NCBI RefSeq assembly: GCF_009728835.1
Contig: NZ_CP033455.1
Span: 186,001 to 250,000 of the forward strand
Reading direction: 5' to 3'
Source of the DNA: Ehrlichia ruminantium
GTDB lineage: Bacteria; Pseudomonadota; Alphaproteobacteria; Rickettsiales; Anaplasmataceae
Length of the DNA stretch: 64,000 nt
A program made the translations under genes and the position numbers. Shown here in pieces: positions 10,919 through 22,126 of this stretch. The notes beneath the pieces were generated by a model, which made no database searches, was not told the DNA's origin, and was given only the letters and a program-made list of their open reading frames with translations. Position 1 is the stretch's first letter, and each line of letters starts with the position of its first letter.

Positions 10919-11254
10919 TTATTGATTAAATGGTACGCTGTCTTCATTATGCTCTACAGTGGGAAGGTCAGTAGGTGTCTTATTGCTTATTGCTGCGATC
11001 CTCTTTACAACAGATTCTTTATGTATACTTTTAGCATTAACTCCTACTAGAAGCACTGTATTTATTATAAAAGCAGTAGCAATGATAACAGTAAGTTTTG
11101 TAATGAAGTTTGAAGGTGATCTGGTTGTAAACATTGCATCTAAATTGTTTTGTGTATTGCCAAAACCACTTAAATTATCAGATTCTGGAGGCTGTAATAA
11201 CACTAAAACCACTAGGAAGAATACTAACACTAATTGTATCACTGTTAAAAACAT
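10919..11254 (-). CDS. secG: Protein translocase subunit SecG
   Basis: Small inner-membrane partner of SecYE that assists SecA-driven protein export. The product is 111 aa with two membrane segments (about residues 3–21 and 51–72). Between them is the family's conserved loop: LLQPPESDNLSGFG, then a TRSPSNFITK segment at the start of the second helix. The polar C-terminal tail is ordinary for alphaproteobacterial SecG. It is the first gene of the secG–pyrG pair, an arrangement also known in other Rickettsiales. A good promoter lies about 40–60 nt upstream. Confidence 0.93.
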   Translation of the reverse strand: MFLTVIQLVLVFFLVVLVLLQPPESDNLSGFGNTQNNLDAMFTTRSPSNFITKLTVIIATAFIINTVLLVGVNAKSIHKESVVKRIAAISNKTPTDLPTVEHNEDSVPFNQ

Positions 11255-11290
11255 ATAAGTACAATAACACTATTATTAAATATGTGTTAA

Positions 11291-11319
11291 CTTATACATT
11301 GTTTGTTATGTTAAGTCAA
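11291..11319 (-). promoter_or_regulatory. Promoter of the secG–pyrG operon
   Basis: Minus strand: TTGACT (11314–11319), 17 bp, TATAAG (11291–11296), about 37 nt before the secG start codon. Five of six positions match the -35 consensus and five of six the -10. Confidence 0.6.
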
Positions 11320-13092
11320 TGTATTGTGAAGCCTGTAAAAGGTATAGTATATTAAATAATAATATATCATGTATATTTTTTAATTAGTTTATTTTGATAT
11401 TTAATAAAATAGCTTTTAGCTATTTGTTATGTAAATATTTGCGTTAGTAATTGTTACTTGGATGAACTTTGTGCATACTTTAAATGATGGTGCTTATGAA
11501 TATCATAGTTAATTGATTATGTGCTAATATCGTGCATCTCCGGCTGTGGATTTCTGTTATGTACTATGATTTTTTATATTTAAGAATTTTAATTGATGAT
11601 TTCTAATGATTTTAGTATGTTTTCTATATTTATTGTTACTATAGTTTACCTTTATAATGTTGTTTTGTTTTCGACTGTTAATTTTGTAAATTGTTGGTAA
11701 GTTTTGTTCTAAGTATATGTTACATCTTTGGTTATTCATTGCAAATTATTGATCACTGATAATCTTGTAGTATGTCATACATTGTGCTTGTTTTTTATGT
11801 GTAATGTTTTAGTGTGTCAATGTAGAGCCTTCTAGGTATGTAATTTATTATTGATTTCTGTAGTATTATTTATGGGTGATAATCTGGTGATTTGAATGGT
11901 AAATTTGTCGCCTGTGATATGGATAGCATTTTCTGTAATATAATTTTAGTATTATGATTGCAATTTGTTCTGAATATATGTTACATCTTTGGTTATTCAT
12001 TGCAAATTATTAATCACTGATAATCTTGTAGTATGTCATACATTGTGCTTGTTTTTTATGTGTAATGTTTTAGTGTGTCAATGTAGAGCCTTCTAGGTAT
12101 GTAATTTATTATTGATTTCTGTAGTATTATTTATGGGTGATAATCTGGTGATTTAAATGGTAAATTTGTCGCCTGTGATATGGATAGCATTTTCTGTAAT
12201 ATAATTTTAGTATTATGATTGCAATTTGTTCTGAATATATGTTACATCTTTGATTATTCATTGCAAATTATTAATCACTGATAATCTTGTAGTATGTCAT
12301 ACATTATGCTTGTTTTTTTATATGTAATGTTTTTAGTGTGTAAATGTAGAGCCTTCTAGGTATGTAATTTATTATTGATTTCTGTAGTATTATTTATGGG
12401 TGATAATCTGGTGATTTAAATGGTAAATTTGTCGCCTGTGATATGGATAGCATTTTCTGTAATATAATCTTTTTAGTATTATGATTGCAATTTGTTCTGA
12501 ATATATGTTACATCTTTGGTTATTCATTGCAAATTATTAATCACTGATAATCTTGTAGTATGTCATACATTGTGCTTGTTTCTTATGTGTAGTGTTTTAT
12601 AAATGTGTATTATATTTTGATATGTGTTAAAGACTGGGAAAAGTACCTGAAATAAATCTATTAACTTTATGTAGAATTTTGTGTGATTATTAATTACCAT
12701 TTTCAAATGTGCTGAAGGAAATGTATAGATTACACTTGGTGTACAGTTATTATTTATCCTTTATAGAATATGTTATGTAATAATGCTATATGTTATGATG
12801 TACTAAATGTGAAGGGTAGTGTTAAGGAAATATGTTAACTAATATTCTAGATTATTATGCACTGTCTTTATACATAAGGACATTATAAATATGAATTAAT
12901 ATTTTGATGATATGTTTGAATATAACAGTGATTGATCATTACTTATATTATTATTTATACTGTTATCTTTTTATTATCTGCGTTAACTAAAGAGTGCAGA
13001 ATGTATTGGATACATTAATTTGTATAGTGTTTTAGTTATGCAATAATGATTTTTTTGTATGTGATGTAGAAATGTTTATGTAAATTATAAGT
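11320..13092. other. 1.8 kb intergenic region between secG and xerD
   Basis: A divergent intergenic region. Its centre is a 261 bp array listed separately. The left part (11320–11700) and right part (12600–13092) are AT-rich, unique and without a supported gene. A 60-codon minus-strand frame at 11557–11739 runs into the first repeat unit and is not convincing. Confidence 0.45.
11715..12600. repeat. 261 bp tandem array, about 3.4 copies
   Basis: 'ttacatctttg' (ttacatctttga in one unit) recurs at 11720, 11981, 12242 and 12508, giving periods 261, 261 and 266. Units share long identical blocks such as 'gtagagccttctaggtatg' and 'gtcgcctgtgatatggatag'. Differences are a few substitutions and short T or A length changes. 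No open frame spans a unit on either strand. Confidence 0.92.
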
Positions 13093-14022
13093 ATGAATAA
13101 TGAAAAGTATGTTGAAGCTTTTCTTGCAGCAATAGCGGCAGAGAAACATATATCTTATAATACTTATCAAAGTTATATGGTTGATTTGTTAGACCTATGT
13201 AAGTTTTGTAATGATAAAAATCTTGCATTGACGAAAGTGTGTGTTAGTGATTTACAGGATTATGTTAGGTTGATGTATGAAAAAGAATATAAATCTAGTA
13301 CTATATCAAGGAAGATATCAGCTATTAAAAACTTATATAAGTTTTTTTATAAAGATAATATAATTTCATGTGATCCTGCATTGTCTGTTGATTTTCCTAG
13401 ATTATCTCGTTCTCTTCCAAAAGCTCTTGGTATTGATGAAGTAAGTAGGTTACTTGACATGGCAGCATTAGATTGTTCTCCAGAGGGACGAAGAACTGAT
13501 GCGATTATTAATATATTATATTCTTCTGGTATGCGTGTTTCCGAGTTAATTTGTTTGAAACTCAATGAAATAATAGAAGCGTTAAATAATAGTGATACTG
13601 AAATATCTCATATAAAAATTCGAGGAAAAGCAAATAAAGAAAGAATAGTATTATTGAATTCATCAGCAATAGTAAGTATACAGAAATATCTGGAAGTGTA
13701 TCGATGTTTTATTCCTAATGGACATGAAGTATCTCAATGGTTATTTCCTGGTACAAAGTTTGATCATCCAATTACTAGACAAAGAGTTGGTCAGTTACTA
13801 AAAGAGTTAGGTGTAAGTGCTGGGGTTGATATTACTAGAATTTCTCCTCATAAGCTTCGCCATTCTTTTGCAACGCATTTGTTAAATAACGGATCAAACA
13901 TTATTTTTATACAAAAAATGTTAGGACATGCTAGTCTGTCTACTACACAAATATATACCTATGTTGCTAATGAAAAATTGAAAAACATATTACTTAAGTG
14001 TCATCCTTTGGGGAATAAATAA
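13093..14022 (+). CDS. xerD: Site-specific tyrosine recombinase XerD
   Basis: Resolves chromosome dimers at dif with its XerC partner, under FtsK control. The product is 309 aa. The N-terminal SAM-like core-binding domain (about 1–90) is followed by the catalytic domain with all tyrosine-recombinase residues: Arg148 in SGMRVSELI, a Lys in the RGKANKER hairpin, His253 and Arg256 in HKLRH, His279 in LGHASL, and the nucleophile Tyr288 in QIYTYV. The N-terminal FLAAIAAEKHISYNTYQSY segment looks more like XerD than XerC, but the C/D assignment is the less certain part. It stands alone, flanked by tandem arrays on both sides. Confidence 0.93.
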   Translation: MNNEKYVEAFLAAIAAEKHISYNTYQSYMVDLLDLCKFCNDKNLALTKVCVSDLQDYVRLMYEKEYKSSTISRKISAIKNLYKFFYKDNIISCDPALSVDFPRLSRSLPKALGIDEVSRLLDMAALDCSPEGRRTDAIINILYSSGMRVSELICLKLNEIIEALNNSDTEISHIKIRGKANKERIVLLNSSAIVSIQKYLEVYRCFIPNGHEVSQWLFPGTKFDHPITRQRVGQLLKELGVSAGVDITRISPHKLRHSFATHLLNNGSNIIFIQKMLGHASLSTTQIYTYVANEKLKNILLKCHPLGNK

Positions 14023-15528
14023 TTTAGTATATGGGGTGAATTAACTGGGATTATAGATAGATTGTTTGGTAAATTATAAGGCAATATAAAATTGGTATAT
14101 TACATATTAGTAATATTTGATACTTATTACACTATAGTGTTAGCAGATTTAATGTTTTGATTATATTACTAAAATCAAGAAATAATTATTGTTATATATT
14201 GATGGTGTGTATTGCAATAATACAAATATTGATAAGAAAAATTTATAGTTAATATCTGGAGTATTAATGTGATGACTAATCCTCATTAAACTTGTGAGTA
14301 TGAAGTTTGAGAGTTTTATTGTATCACTGAGATAACATAATGGAATGGTATTCTATTCTATGTACGGGAGTATTTATGGATATAATAAAAATATTTAGTG
14401 CTATGTATAGAGCGTTTTAGTATCTAGAATATTGGGTATTACCTATTACTGATTAAACTTGTGACCTTGTAAGGTTTAAGGGTTTTATTGTATCACTAAA
14501 GCAACATAATGATTATTGTAATGTACGGTAATATTTGTAGCTATAATAAAAATATTTAGTGCTATGTATAGAGCATTTTAGTATCTAGAACATTGGATGT
14601 TACCTAGTACTGATTAAACTTGTGACCTTGTAAGGTTTGATAGTTTTATTGTATCACTAAAGCAACATAATGGTTATTGTAATGTACGGTAATATTTGTA
14701 GCTATAATAAAAATATTTAATGCTGTATAGAGCGTTTTAGTATCTAGAACATTGGATGTTACCTAGTACTGATTAAACTTATGGCATTGTAAGGTTTGGT
14801 ATTTTATTATATACCTATCAGTGGAAACAGTTGTTATTTCGCATGTAATAGTATTGTAACCGTAATGGAAATATTTAAAACTATCTAGAAAATTTGTAGT
14901 AAAATGAATTATTTGGATTTTAGTGCGACATTTAAAATTTTATATTTATTGTAGTGATAGTACTATAAGTTAGAATTGTTTTTGTAATATGTAATTATAT
15001 TATAATTGTGACAAACATTTTGCAAATTGTGTGACAACAGAACAACAAGGATTAGTCTAAATAAATATTTGTTATTTGCTTAAGGTAGGGTTAAATAGTT
15101 TCGGTAGAGTTATTTTTGTGTTTTTTTTAATGTGCATAATGTTGAGGGTCATGGACATTTGAGTATTTGGACAAAGTTTAAAAAGATGCAGTGTTATGAC
15201 TAGTAAAATCAAATAATTTTCTAGTTATTATAAAAGATAGTATGTAATGATATTTTAAAAAACTTTTAATAATATTATAGCATGCGATTTGATAAAAAGG
15301 TTAATAGTTTGCGAAATATTTAGTAATATTTACATTGTTACTAAAAGTTTAGGTGTGATATTTTGTTACTTGGGAATCAATAACTTTGTTTTTACAATTA
15401 TACTATTTAGATATTGTTTATTCTTGTTTTAGTATTTAGCAAAAACGTGTAGAAATATTTATAGATCAATATTAATTTTTGGTGTTTACGTATATTAAGC
15501 AAAGTCTGTTATTAAATGTTATAAAGGT
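14023..15528. other. 1.5 kb intergenic region between xerD and lolD (convergent)
   Basis: No gene is seen. A 160 bp tandem array occupies about 14270–14880 (separate entry). The rest, about 14880–15528, is AT-rich and shows no supported gene or RNA. Confidence 0.45.
14270..14880. repeat. 160 bp tandem array, four copies
   Basis: The segment 'gattaaactt' (cattaaactt in the first unit) recurs at about 14284, 14451, 14612 and 14771, with periods of 167, 161 and 159 bp. Each unit has 'ttttattgtatcact' downstream and 'agcgttttagtatctagaa' upstream. The outer units are the most diverged. Confidence 0.88.
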
Positions 15529-16215
15529 TTAGTAGTCTGTGTAGTTTTTTAGAGTACCAGAGTTTATTTGAACTATCCTATCTGCTTTTTTTGCTAAAGT
15601 ATGGTTATGTGTTGCTAAAAATACAGATATATTTTTCTCTTTTGCGTATTTATGTAATAGTGAAAATACTTCAAATGCTGTGTCATTATCTAAGCTTCCA
15701 GTTGGTTCATCTGCTAATATTATAGCAGGACAGTTTATTAGGCTTCTGGCTATTGCAACACGTTGTCTTTCTCCGCCAGAAAGTTGTGATATTGACATAA
15801 AAAATTTATCTTGTAATTTTACTAATGATAAAAGCTCCATTGCATTTTTCTTTGCTGTTGTATTAGTTTTACCTATGATTATTTGTGGAAGCATTACATT
15901 TTCTAGTACAGAAAATTCTTGTAGTAAGTGATGAAATTGATAAACAAATCCTAAAAAGTGACGACGTAAGTAAGTCTTTTCTCGATCTGAAGTTTTAACA
16001 GAACATTCTATATTGTTGATAAAAACACTACCTGAAGATGGAGTGTCTAGTAAGCCTGCTATATGTAATAATGTACTTTTACCAGATCCTGAAGGACCTA
16101 TTAATGCAACTATTTCTCCTTTTGTTATTTGTAAATTTGCATCTGTTATTATAGGTATTTGGTTATTTTTGCCAAAACTTTTACTAATGGAAGATAAAGC
16201 GAAAACTACAGACAT
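15529..16215 (-). CDS. lolD: LolD, ATPase of the lipoprotein-releasing ABC transporter
   Basis: ATP-binding subunit that powers release of outer-membrane lipoproteins from the inner membrane by LolC/E. The product is 228 aa. It has Walker [10 protein letters not shown] (about 40–48), the Q-loop region [19 protein letters not shown] typical of the LolD/FtsE/MacB group, the ABC signature LSGGERQR, Walker [13 protein letters not shown] and a switch His in LATHNH. The YQFHHLL segment favours LolD over FtsE. The permease gene is not adjacent. The ATG at 16215 gives the normal family length. Confidence 0.9.
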   Translation of the reverse strand: MSVVFALSSISKSFGKNNQIPIITDANLQITKGEIVALIGPSGSGKSTLLHIAGLLDTPSSGSVFINNIECSVKTSDREKTYLRRHFLGFVYQFHHLLQEFSVLENVMLPQIIIGKTNTTAKKNAMELLSLVKLQDKFFMSISQLSGGERQRVAIARSLINCPAIILADEPTGSLDNDTAFEVFSLLHKYAKEKNISVFLATHNHTLAKKADRIVQINSGTLKNYTDY

Positions 16216-16946
16216 TTTCTATTGCATTATAGACTATCTAGAATTTTACTATTAAGTGTATAGTAGTTGTCAAGGTTATTGTGCTAAATACAAAGGTTTT
16301 TTTATTAGTTATAATCTAACATTGCTTGACGTATTTATATTCTGTCACGTACACATATTAACCTAAATGTTTAATTGGTAGTTGTGTTAGAACGGTATTT
16401 TAAGTATCCGTTGATATACTTAATTTACGTTAGATATTTTGTGTTGTAGTGCTGATAGTGTGTAAATGATGGATTACAATATTGTTATAACTGTTGTAAA
16501 TACAATTAGTTGTGTATTTGTAAAATATTGAAAAAAAAAAGCAACAACTAAGAGTTAAGTTAATATTCAGATACTATTGATATAGAATAGATATGTATTA
16601 CAGGTTTTATTTTTTGAAAAGGTTAGTACGATAAATTTAGTGTTAATATGTTGTGTATGAATGTTCTCTAGAAAAGAGTATTAACCTATGGAGATTTTCT
16701 ATAGTGTACTGTACAAGGTAGTTCTGAATATTCTGGAATCAATATTACATAATAACAATAAGTATAGAGTTCAGTAGAATGGATATTTTAGTGATCAGCT
16801 TTAATGGTTAAATGTTAGGTGATTTTATATAAAATATATTAATAAGTCATTTCTAGTAAATCAGTTGTTATATTGGCAGTATATTTTGTTGTTGATGTAT
16901 TGACTCTTAAGGATCTGTTAATACTTATGTAACATTTTGTTAAAAC
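16216..16946. other. Intergenic region between lolD and maeB (divergent)
   Basis: About 730 bp between two divergent genes, with no supported gene, repeat or RNA. It should contain the promoter of lolD at its left end. Confidence 0.4.
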
Positions 16947-16976
16947 TTGACATGTTATGCTGTATAACAGTATACA
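16947..16976 (+). promoter_or_regulatory. Promoter of maeB
   Basis: A perfect TTGACA (16947–16952) is followed after 18 bp by TATACA (16971–16976), 37 nt before the maeB start. An alternative -10 TATAAC at 16963–16968 is too close to the -35. Confidence 0.55.
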
Positions 16977-17013
16977 AATTAGGCTTTTAAATAAGTGTTG
17001 ATGAGTATGTTCT

Positions 17014-19290
17014 ATGGGTGATCTTAAAAATAATGGTTTTGATGAAAAAAAAAGGGAAGCACTAGAGTTTCATTGTAAGGGTTTAAAACCTGGTAAGGTT
17101 TCTCTCATGCCTACTAAACCTTTATTGACACAAAGGGATCTATCCTTAGCATATTCTCCTGGTGTTGCAGTTCCGTGTTTGGAGATAGCTGAGAATCCTG
17201 ATTTGGTATACCAATATACTGCACGGGGAAATTATGTTGCTGTAATTTCAAATGGTACTGCTGTACTTGGTTTAGGTAATATAGGGCCTTTAGCTTCTAA
17301 ACCTGTGATGGAAGGTAAAGCGGTTTTGTTTAAACGTTTTGCTGATATTGATGCGATAGATTTAGAAGTAGATACTTCAGATGTTGATGAATTTGTCAAT
17401 GCAATAAAATATTTGGGGTTGAGTTGGGGTGGAATAAATTTAGAAGATATAAGAGCACCAGAGTGTTTTATTATTGAAGAAAAATTGAGTAAAATAATGG
17501 ATATCCCTGTATTCCATGATGATCAGCATGGTACTGCTATTATTGTTTCTGCTGGTCTTATTAATGCTCTCGATATTACAGGGAAAAACATTAAAAATGT
17601 TAGAATTGTTATTAATGGAGCTGGAGCTGCAGGTATTGCATGTCTTGAAATGATAAAATTAATTGGTGTTCCTGCTGAAAATATAACCTTGTGCGACCAA
17701 AATGGGGTTATATACGAAGGTAGGCAGCTTGGCATGAATGAATGGAAAGCAAAACATGCAATTGATACAAAAAATAGATCTTTAAAAGATGCTTTGGTAA
17801 TGGCTGATGTGTTTCTTGGTTTGTCGGTAAAAGATGTATTAAGTGAAAGCATGCTTTTATCTATGAATAAAGATCCTATAATTTTTGCTTTAGCAAATCC
17901 AGATCCTGAAATTAATCCTGATGTTGCACGTAAAATACGACCTGATGCAATAATAGCGACTGGTAGATCAGATTATAATAATCAAGTTAACAATGTTATG
18001 GGGTTTCCTTATATATTTCGTGGTGCATTAGATGTACAAGCAAGATGTGTTAATAATGCAATGAAGGTAGCTGCTGCTAATGCTATTGCTATGTTGGCAC
18101 GTGAGTATGTGAGTGATGAAGTATCTGATGCTTATGGTGGTAGGAAAATGAATTATGGAAAGGATTATATTATTCCTACTCCATTTGATCCGAGATTGAT
18201 GACTGTAGTTTCTCCTGCAGTTGCAAAGTCTGCTATTGAATCTGGAGTTGCGAGAAAGAATATAGAAGATTGGGATGAGTATGTAAAACAATTGGAATCA
18301 AGATTGTCTTCTACTTCTAATGTACTTAATATGATGTACAGTTCTGTTAAGCGTGATCCTAAAAGAGTAATTTTTTCAGAAGGTGAAGAAGAGAAGATCA
18401 TTAAGGCTGCTATACAATGGCGTAATCAGGGTTATGGTGTACCTATACTTGTTGGACGTATTGATAAAGTGCATGAAGGTTTTGATCGATTAGGTATTAA
18501 GAATATGGAAGGGATAGAAATTGCTAATGCAGCAATTTCTGAAAATAATCATAAATATACAGATTATTTGTATAAACAGTTACAACGTGAAGGATATTTG
18601 TATAGAAGTTGCGTACGCGATGTTAAAACTGATCGTAATGTTTTTGCTGCATGTATGCTTGCTTGTGATGATGGGGATATTTTGATTACTGGTGTAACGA
18701 GAGGATATACTGCTTCTATAAATGATATACAGAAAGTAATAAAACCTAAGGGTGTTATGTTTGGACTTTCAATTATTGTCATGAAGGAACGTACTATATT
18801 TATTGCGGATACTGCTATACATGAGTCTCCTACTGCAGAACAGATTGTTGAAATAGCAATTCAGGTATCTATGCAAGCTAAAAAAATGGGTCATGAGCCT
18901 CGTGTAGCTTTTATTTCTTCTTCAAATTTTGGTAGTCATTCTCAAAAAGATGCTAGGAGAATGAGAAAAGCTATTGAGATTTTGGATAGTTATAATGTTA
19001 ATTTTGAATATGATGGTGAAATGTCTATTGATGTTGCATTGAACCCAGAATTATTAACATTGTACCCTTTCTGTAGGCTGACTGAATCTGCAAATATTTT
19101 AATTATGCCGACTATGCACAGTGCTAGTATATCTTCTAAGTTATTGGGAGAAGCAACTGGTGTTTCAGTTATAGGACCTATTTTAGTAGGAATGGAAAAA
19201 CCTGTACAAATTGTACAGATGTCTTCTTCTGTTTCTGAAATTCTTAATTTAACTGTTTTTGCTCCTTCAGTTGGTAATAGTGGGTCTTAG
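17014..19290 (+). CDS. maeB: NADP-dependent malic enzyme with phosphotransacetylase-like domain
   Basis: Oxidative decarboxylation of malate to pyruvate, giving NADPH and linking the TCA cycle to pyruvate. The product is 758 aa, the length of the MaeB fusion type. The malic N-domain (about 15–150) includes LAYSPGVAVPCLEI, and the metal-binding FHDDQHGTA follows. The NAD(P) domain has INGAGAAGIAC near 205. The C-terminal 330 residues or so match the phosphate acetyl/butyryl-transferase family, which in MaeB is regulatory (acetyl-CoA binding) rather than catalytic. The ATG at 17014 follows a good promoter at the proper distance. It is a single gene, with terminator-like hairpins downstream. Confidence 0.96.
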   Translation: MGDLKNNGFDEKKREALEFHCKGLKPGKVSLMPTKPLLTQRDLSLAYSPGVAVPCLEIAENPDLVYQYTARGNYVAVISNGTAVLGLGNIGPLASKPVMEGKAVLFKRFADIDAIDLEVDTSDVDEFVNAIKYLGLSWGGINLEDIRAPECFIIEEKLSKIMDIPVFHDDQHGTAIIVSAGLINALDITGKNIKNVRIVINGAGAAGIACLEMIKLIGVPAENITLCDQNGVIYEGRQLGMNEWKAKHAIDTKNRSLKDALVMADVFLGLSVKDVLSESMLLSMNKDPIIFALANPDPEINPDVARKIRPDAIIATGRSDYNNQVNNVMGFPYIFRGALDVQARCVNNAMKVAAANAIAMLAREYVSDEVSDAYGGRKMNYGKDYIIPTPFDPRLMTVVSPAVAKSAIESGVARKNIEDWDEYVKQLESRLSSTSNVLNMMYSSVKRDPKRVIFSEGEEEKIIKAAIQWRNQGYGVPILVGRIDKVHEGFDRLGIKNMEGIEIANAAISENNHKYTDYLYKQLQREGYLYRSCVRDVKTDRNVFAACMLACDDGDILITGVTRGYTASINDIQKVIKPKGVMFGLSIIVMKERTIFIADTAIHESPTAEQIVEIAIQVSMQAKKMGHEPRVAFISSSNFGSHSQKDARRMRKAIEILDSYNVNFEYDGEMSIDVALNPELLTLYPFCRLTESANILIMPTMHSASISSKLLGEATGVSVIGPILVGMEKPVQIVQMSSSVSEILNLTVFAPSVGNSGS

Positions 19291-19381
19291 TTTCTATTTT
19301 AATCTGGTATAATGAAGATTAATAGTATTGGTTTAAAATGTTGGTTTATAAAGTACAAAATATATATGTGCTCTCGTTAAG

Positions 19382-19436
19382 ATATAAGAAATGTATGCTA
19401 CTTCTTATATATATTATGCTTTCCCTAGCATTTTTA
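19382..19436 (+). terminator. Two stem-loops after maeB, the second with a T run
   Basis: The first stem is ATATAAGAA/TTCTTATAT (19382–19390 and 19402–19410, 11-nt loop). The second is ATGCT/AGCAT (19416–19420 and 19427–19431) followed immediately by T5. Together they could terminate maeB, about 95–145 nt after its stop. Confidence 0.4.
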
Positions 19437-19492
19437 TATATTGTTAATATTATTTGTGATAAATAAAATGTGAATGTTTTATTGGTACATTG

Positions 19493-22126
19493 ATGAAATT
19501 CTTAGTATATTGTAGTTCAGTTGTTTTAGTATTTGTACTTTTTTTAATAGTTTCTCCATTTTTTATTAATTGGAATTCTTACTATGCATCTCATGTACTT
19601 AAACAAATAGAAAATATATCTAATGATATAAGTGTTAAAGGTGTAAGTAATGTAACTGGAAGCTTAATTCTTCCTAAGATTGTGGTAAGTAATTTGTATG
19701 TTGAGAGAGGTGATGAGTTATCTAGTTATAAATCAGCGATACTAATTGAGCGACTTGAATTAAAAATATCTTTGTTATCGTTACTTTTATTTTCTCCAAA
19801 GGTTTATGCAATTACTGTAGATGGATTGAGTATGCCTTTAGGTAGTTTTGTGGATATATTCACTACATTTAAAAAAGACAGTTTTCAGATTAGTAACTTT
19901 AATATTATTAATAGTGTTATTAATACTCATAATGATAGAACATCTTTTAACAGTAAGCCTATATATATTAAAGAGGGTAGTGTTAAAACAGTACATGGTG
20001 CAAAAGTCATAAGTGGTTTATTAGATATTGGTAAAAATAGTTATACGTTATCTGGTGATGTGTTGTTGGAGAAGGAACAGTATAGAATCACAGGGGATAT
20101 TTCTTCTGAATTCACAAAAGTTACTTTATCTGGTGTATCTTATGATAATAAATTTGATGGTGTAATAGTAGCTAAAGGGAGTAATTTTAGTCAATTTATT
20201 AATGATTTTTCTGAAACTAATAAGACTTCTATTTTTTCTTTTATTAATTCACATGAAGAATTTTCTTTGTCCAGTAACATTAAGTTAATGGATAAGACAT
20301 TTGAACTAACTGATTTTAAGGTTGCTACTGGGAGTTTGAATGGGACAGGACACATTGTATGTTCTGACTATTACTCGTGTAATATTAACGTTGATTTTTC
20401 GAAAATTGATATAGATTATTTATCTAATGACAATGAAGCGAATTACAGCAATAAGGGATCCCGTACTCTGGACCATTTTAGTACACTGGTCTCTAAGGAT
20501 TTAAACTATCGTGTTAGAGTTAATGTTAAAGAAATAAAGTATCGTAACCAGGTATCAAATAACCTAGTGATGGATTTAGATATATCAGATGGGAAAGTCA
20601 ATGTTGATCGTATGGTAGTAATGTTACCTGGAGATAATAACATATTACATGTTGAAGGTAGTATCAATAGTAATGACTTGGTGTCTAGTTTTAATGGTAA
20701 AATAAAGATTGATGGTTATGATTTTAGATCTTTTACTAGTTGGTTATTTCCACTTGATTGTAGTGTGAAAGAAAGCAGTAATGAGTTTTCTTTACAAAGT
20801 GATGTATATATAGCTCCTAGAATATTTTCTTTATCTAATATTAAAGTCTTAACTAATGGGTTTGGAGATCTTAAAGGACAATTGAAAATAAAGTATGACA
20901 AGAAAAGTAGTTTTATATCTGGTAATGTTGATATATACCATGCTAACTTTGATAAATACAATGTTAATACAAAACTAGATGTAGAAAATTTCATGAGGAT
21001 GAAATGGTTGAAAGATATTAAATATAAGGTGAAATTTGATACTAATGTTAGTGATTCTATAATTCGTGCACGGCATGTTAATGATTTAAATTTTTCAATC
21101 GGTGTTGTGCAAGGTAAATTTAGTGTTGATAAAATACATTTTAATGCTACTGATGGATCTAATTTAGAGGGTTTTGTTAAAGTGTCTATTAGGCCTCAGG
21201 ATGTTAGACCAAAAATGTCAGTTCAATTAAGGAGTAATAAATATAATTCTGATTTTATGGTATTTCCATCTTTGATACGTCGTGTATTTGATGATTCTAA
21301 GAAAGTAATTAACATCAAGTGGTCAGATAATGATTTAAATTTTTATGGGTTAGAACATGTAGATGGTGATATTAATATTGAGATAAAAGATCTTTTTTCT
21401 AAAAATAATAATTTAATAGATTTTGTATTTTTAGCTAGTTTAAAAGATAGTTTAATGTCTATCAACAAGCTTATGTTCAAGATGGATGAAGGATTTGTTT
21501 CAGCTAGTGGTAAAATTGGAATAGGTTCTACTTCGTCATTGTCTGCTGTAATGTCTATAGCAAATATTGGTCTAGATAAGTTGCTTAATAATATAAATAT
21601 CAATGGAGTTACTGGAAATGTTAGTATAAGTGGTAGTGTTCAAACTCAAGGAAAAACGATTACTGATTGGGTAAACTTTTTGGATGGAAAGATGGAATTT
21701 GTTGCCAAAGGTGTTAATATTGCAGGGATAGACTTGAATAAATTTATTACGGACTTACTAGATACTAAAAGTAAATCTGAGATTGCGGCATTATCTCAGA
21801 TATCGTTGTATAATAATAATACTGTATTTAACTTTGTCAATGCTGGAGCTAACATCAAAAGAGGCACTATTGCGTCTTCATTACAATTTGCAATTGATAA
21901 TGCAGGTGGAGTTGCATCCGCGAATATTTCGTTACTACAGTTTGCTTTGATCTCTATGTTAAGGCTTTCGTTCATACCTCCAGGTATGTCTTCTCCATCT
22001 CATGTAGATATGTCTGTACAAGGCCAATTGTGGCAACCTAAGATTACTTTTGATATTAATAATTTATATGATATGGTAAGAAAAAGTACTGTCGATGTAG
22101 TAGAAACAGAAGATAGTGAAACATAG
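19493..22126 (+). CDS. AsmA-family inner-membrane protein
   Basis: Large envelope protein of the AsmA-like group, whose members are bridge-like proteins implicated in phospholipid delivery to the outer membrane. The product is 877 aa. An N-terminal membrane anchor (about residues 3–24, LVYCSSVVLVFVLFLIVSPF) is followed by an 'FFINWNSY' segment and a long beta-rich periplasmic region. The C-terminal AsmA domain (about 690–850) has a DGKMEFVAKGVNIAGIDLNK motif and ends with a typical GMSSPSHVDMSVQGQLWQP segment. The ATG at 19493 is used; an overlapping TTG one codon upstream is an artefact of lenient start rules. Whether it corresponds to AsmA, TamB-like or YhdP function cannot be told from sequence alone. 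Confidence 0.85.
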   Translation: MKFLVYCSSVVLVFVLFLIVSPFFINWNSYYASHVLKQIENISNDISVKGVSNVTGSLILPKIVVSNLYVERGDELSSYKSAILIERLELKISLLSLLLFSPKVYAITVDGLSMPLGSFVDIFTTFKKDSFQISNFNIINSVINTHNDRTSFNSKPIYIKEGSVKTVHGAKVISGLLDIGKNSYTLSGDVLLEKEQYRITGDISSEFTKVTLSGVSYDNKFDGVIVAKGSNFSQFINDFSETNKTSIFSFINSHEEFSLSSNIKLMDKTFELTDFKVATGSLNGTGHIVCSDYYSCNINVDFSKIDIDYLSNDNEANYSNKGSRTLDHFSTLVSKDLNYRVRVNVKEIKYRNQVSNNLVMDLDISDGKVNVDRMVVMLPGDNNILHVEGSINSNDLVSSFNGKIKIDGYDFRSFTSWLFPLDCSVKESSNEFSLQSDVYIAPRIFSLSNIKVLTNGFGDLKGQLKIKYDKKSSFISGNVDIYHANFDKYNVNTKLDVENFMRMKWLKDIKYKVKFDTNVSDSIIRARHVNDLNFSIGVVQGKFSVDKIHFNATDGSNLEGFVKVSIRPQDVRPKMSVQLRSNKYNSDFMVFPSLIRRVFDDSKKVINIKWSDNDLNFYGLEHVDGDINIEIKDLFSKNNNLIDFVFLASLKDSLMSINKLMFKMDEGFVSASGKIGIGSTSSLSAVMSIANIGLDKLLNNININGVTGNVSISGSVQTQGKTITDWVNFLDGKMEFVAKGVNIAGIDLNKFITDLLDTKSKSEIAALSQISLYNNNTVFNFVNAGANIKRGTIASSLQFAIDNAGGVASANISLLQFALISMLRLSFIPPGMSSPSHVDMSVQGQLWQPKITFDINNLYDMVRKSTVDVVETEDSET

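Noticed and set aside
11557-11739. 60-codon minus-strand frame beside the 261 bp array
   Set aside because: Starts inside a repeat unit, is Asn/Lys/Ile-rich as expected for random AT-rich DNA, and has no domain.
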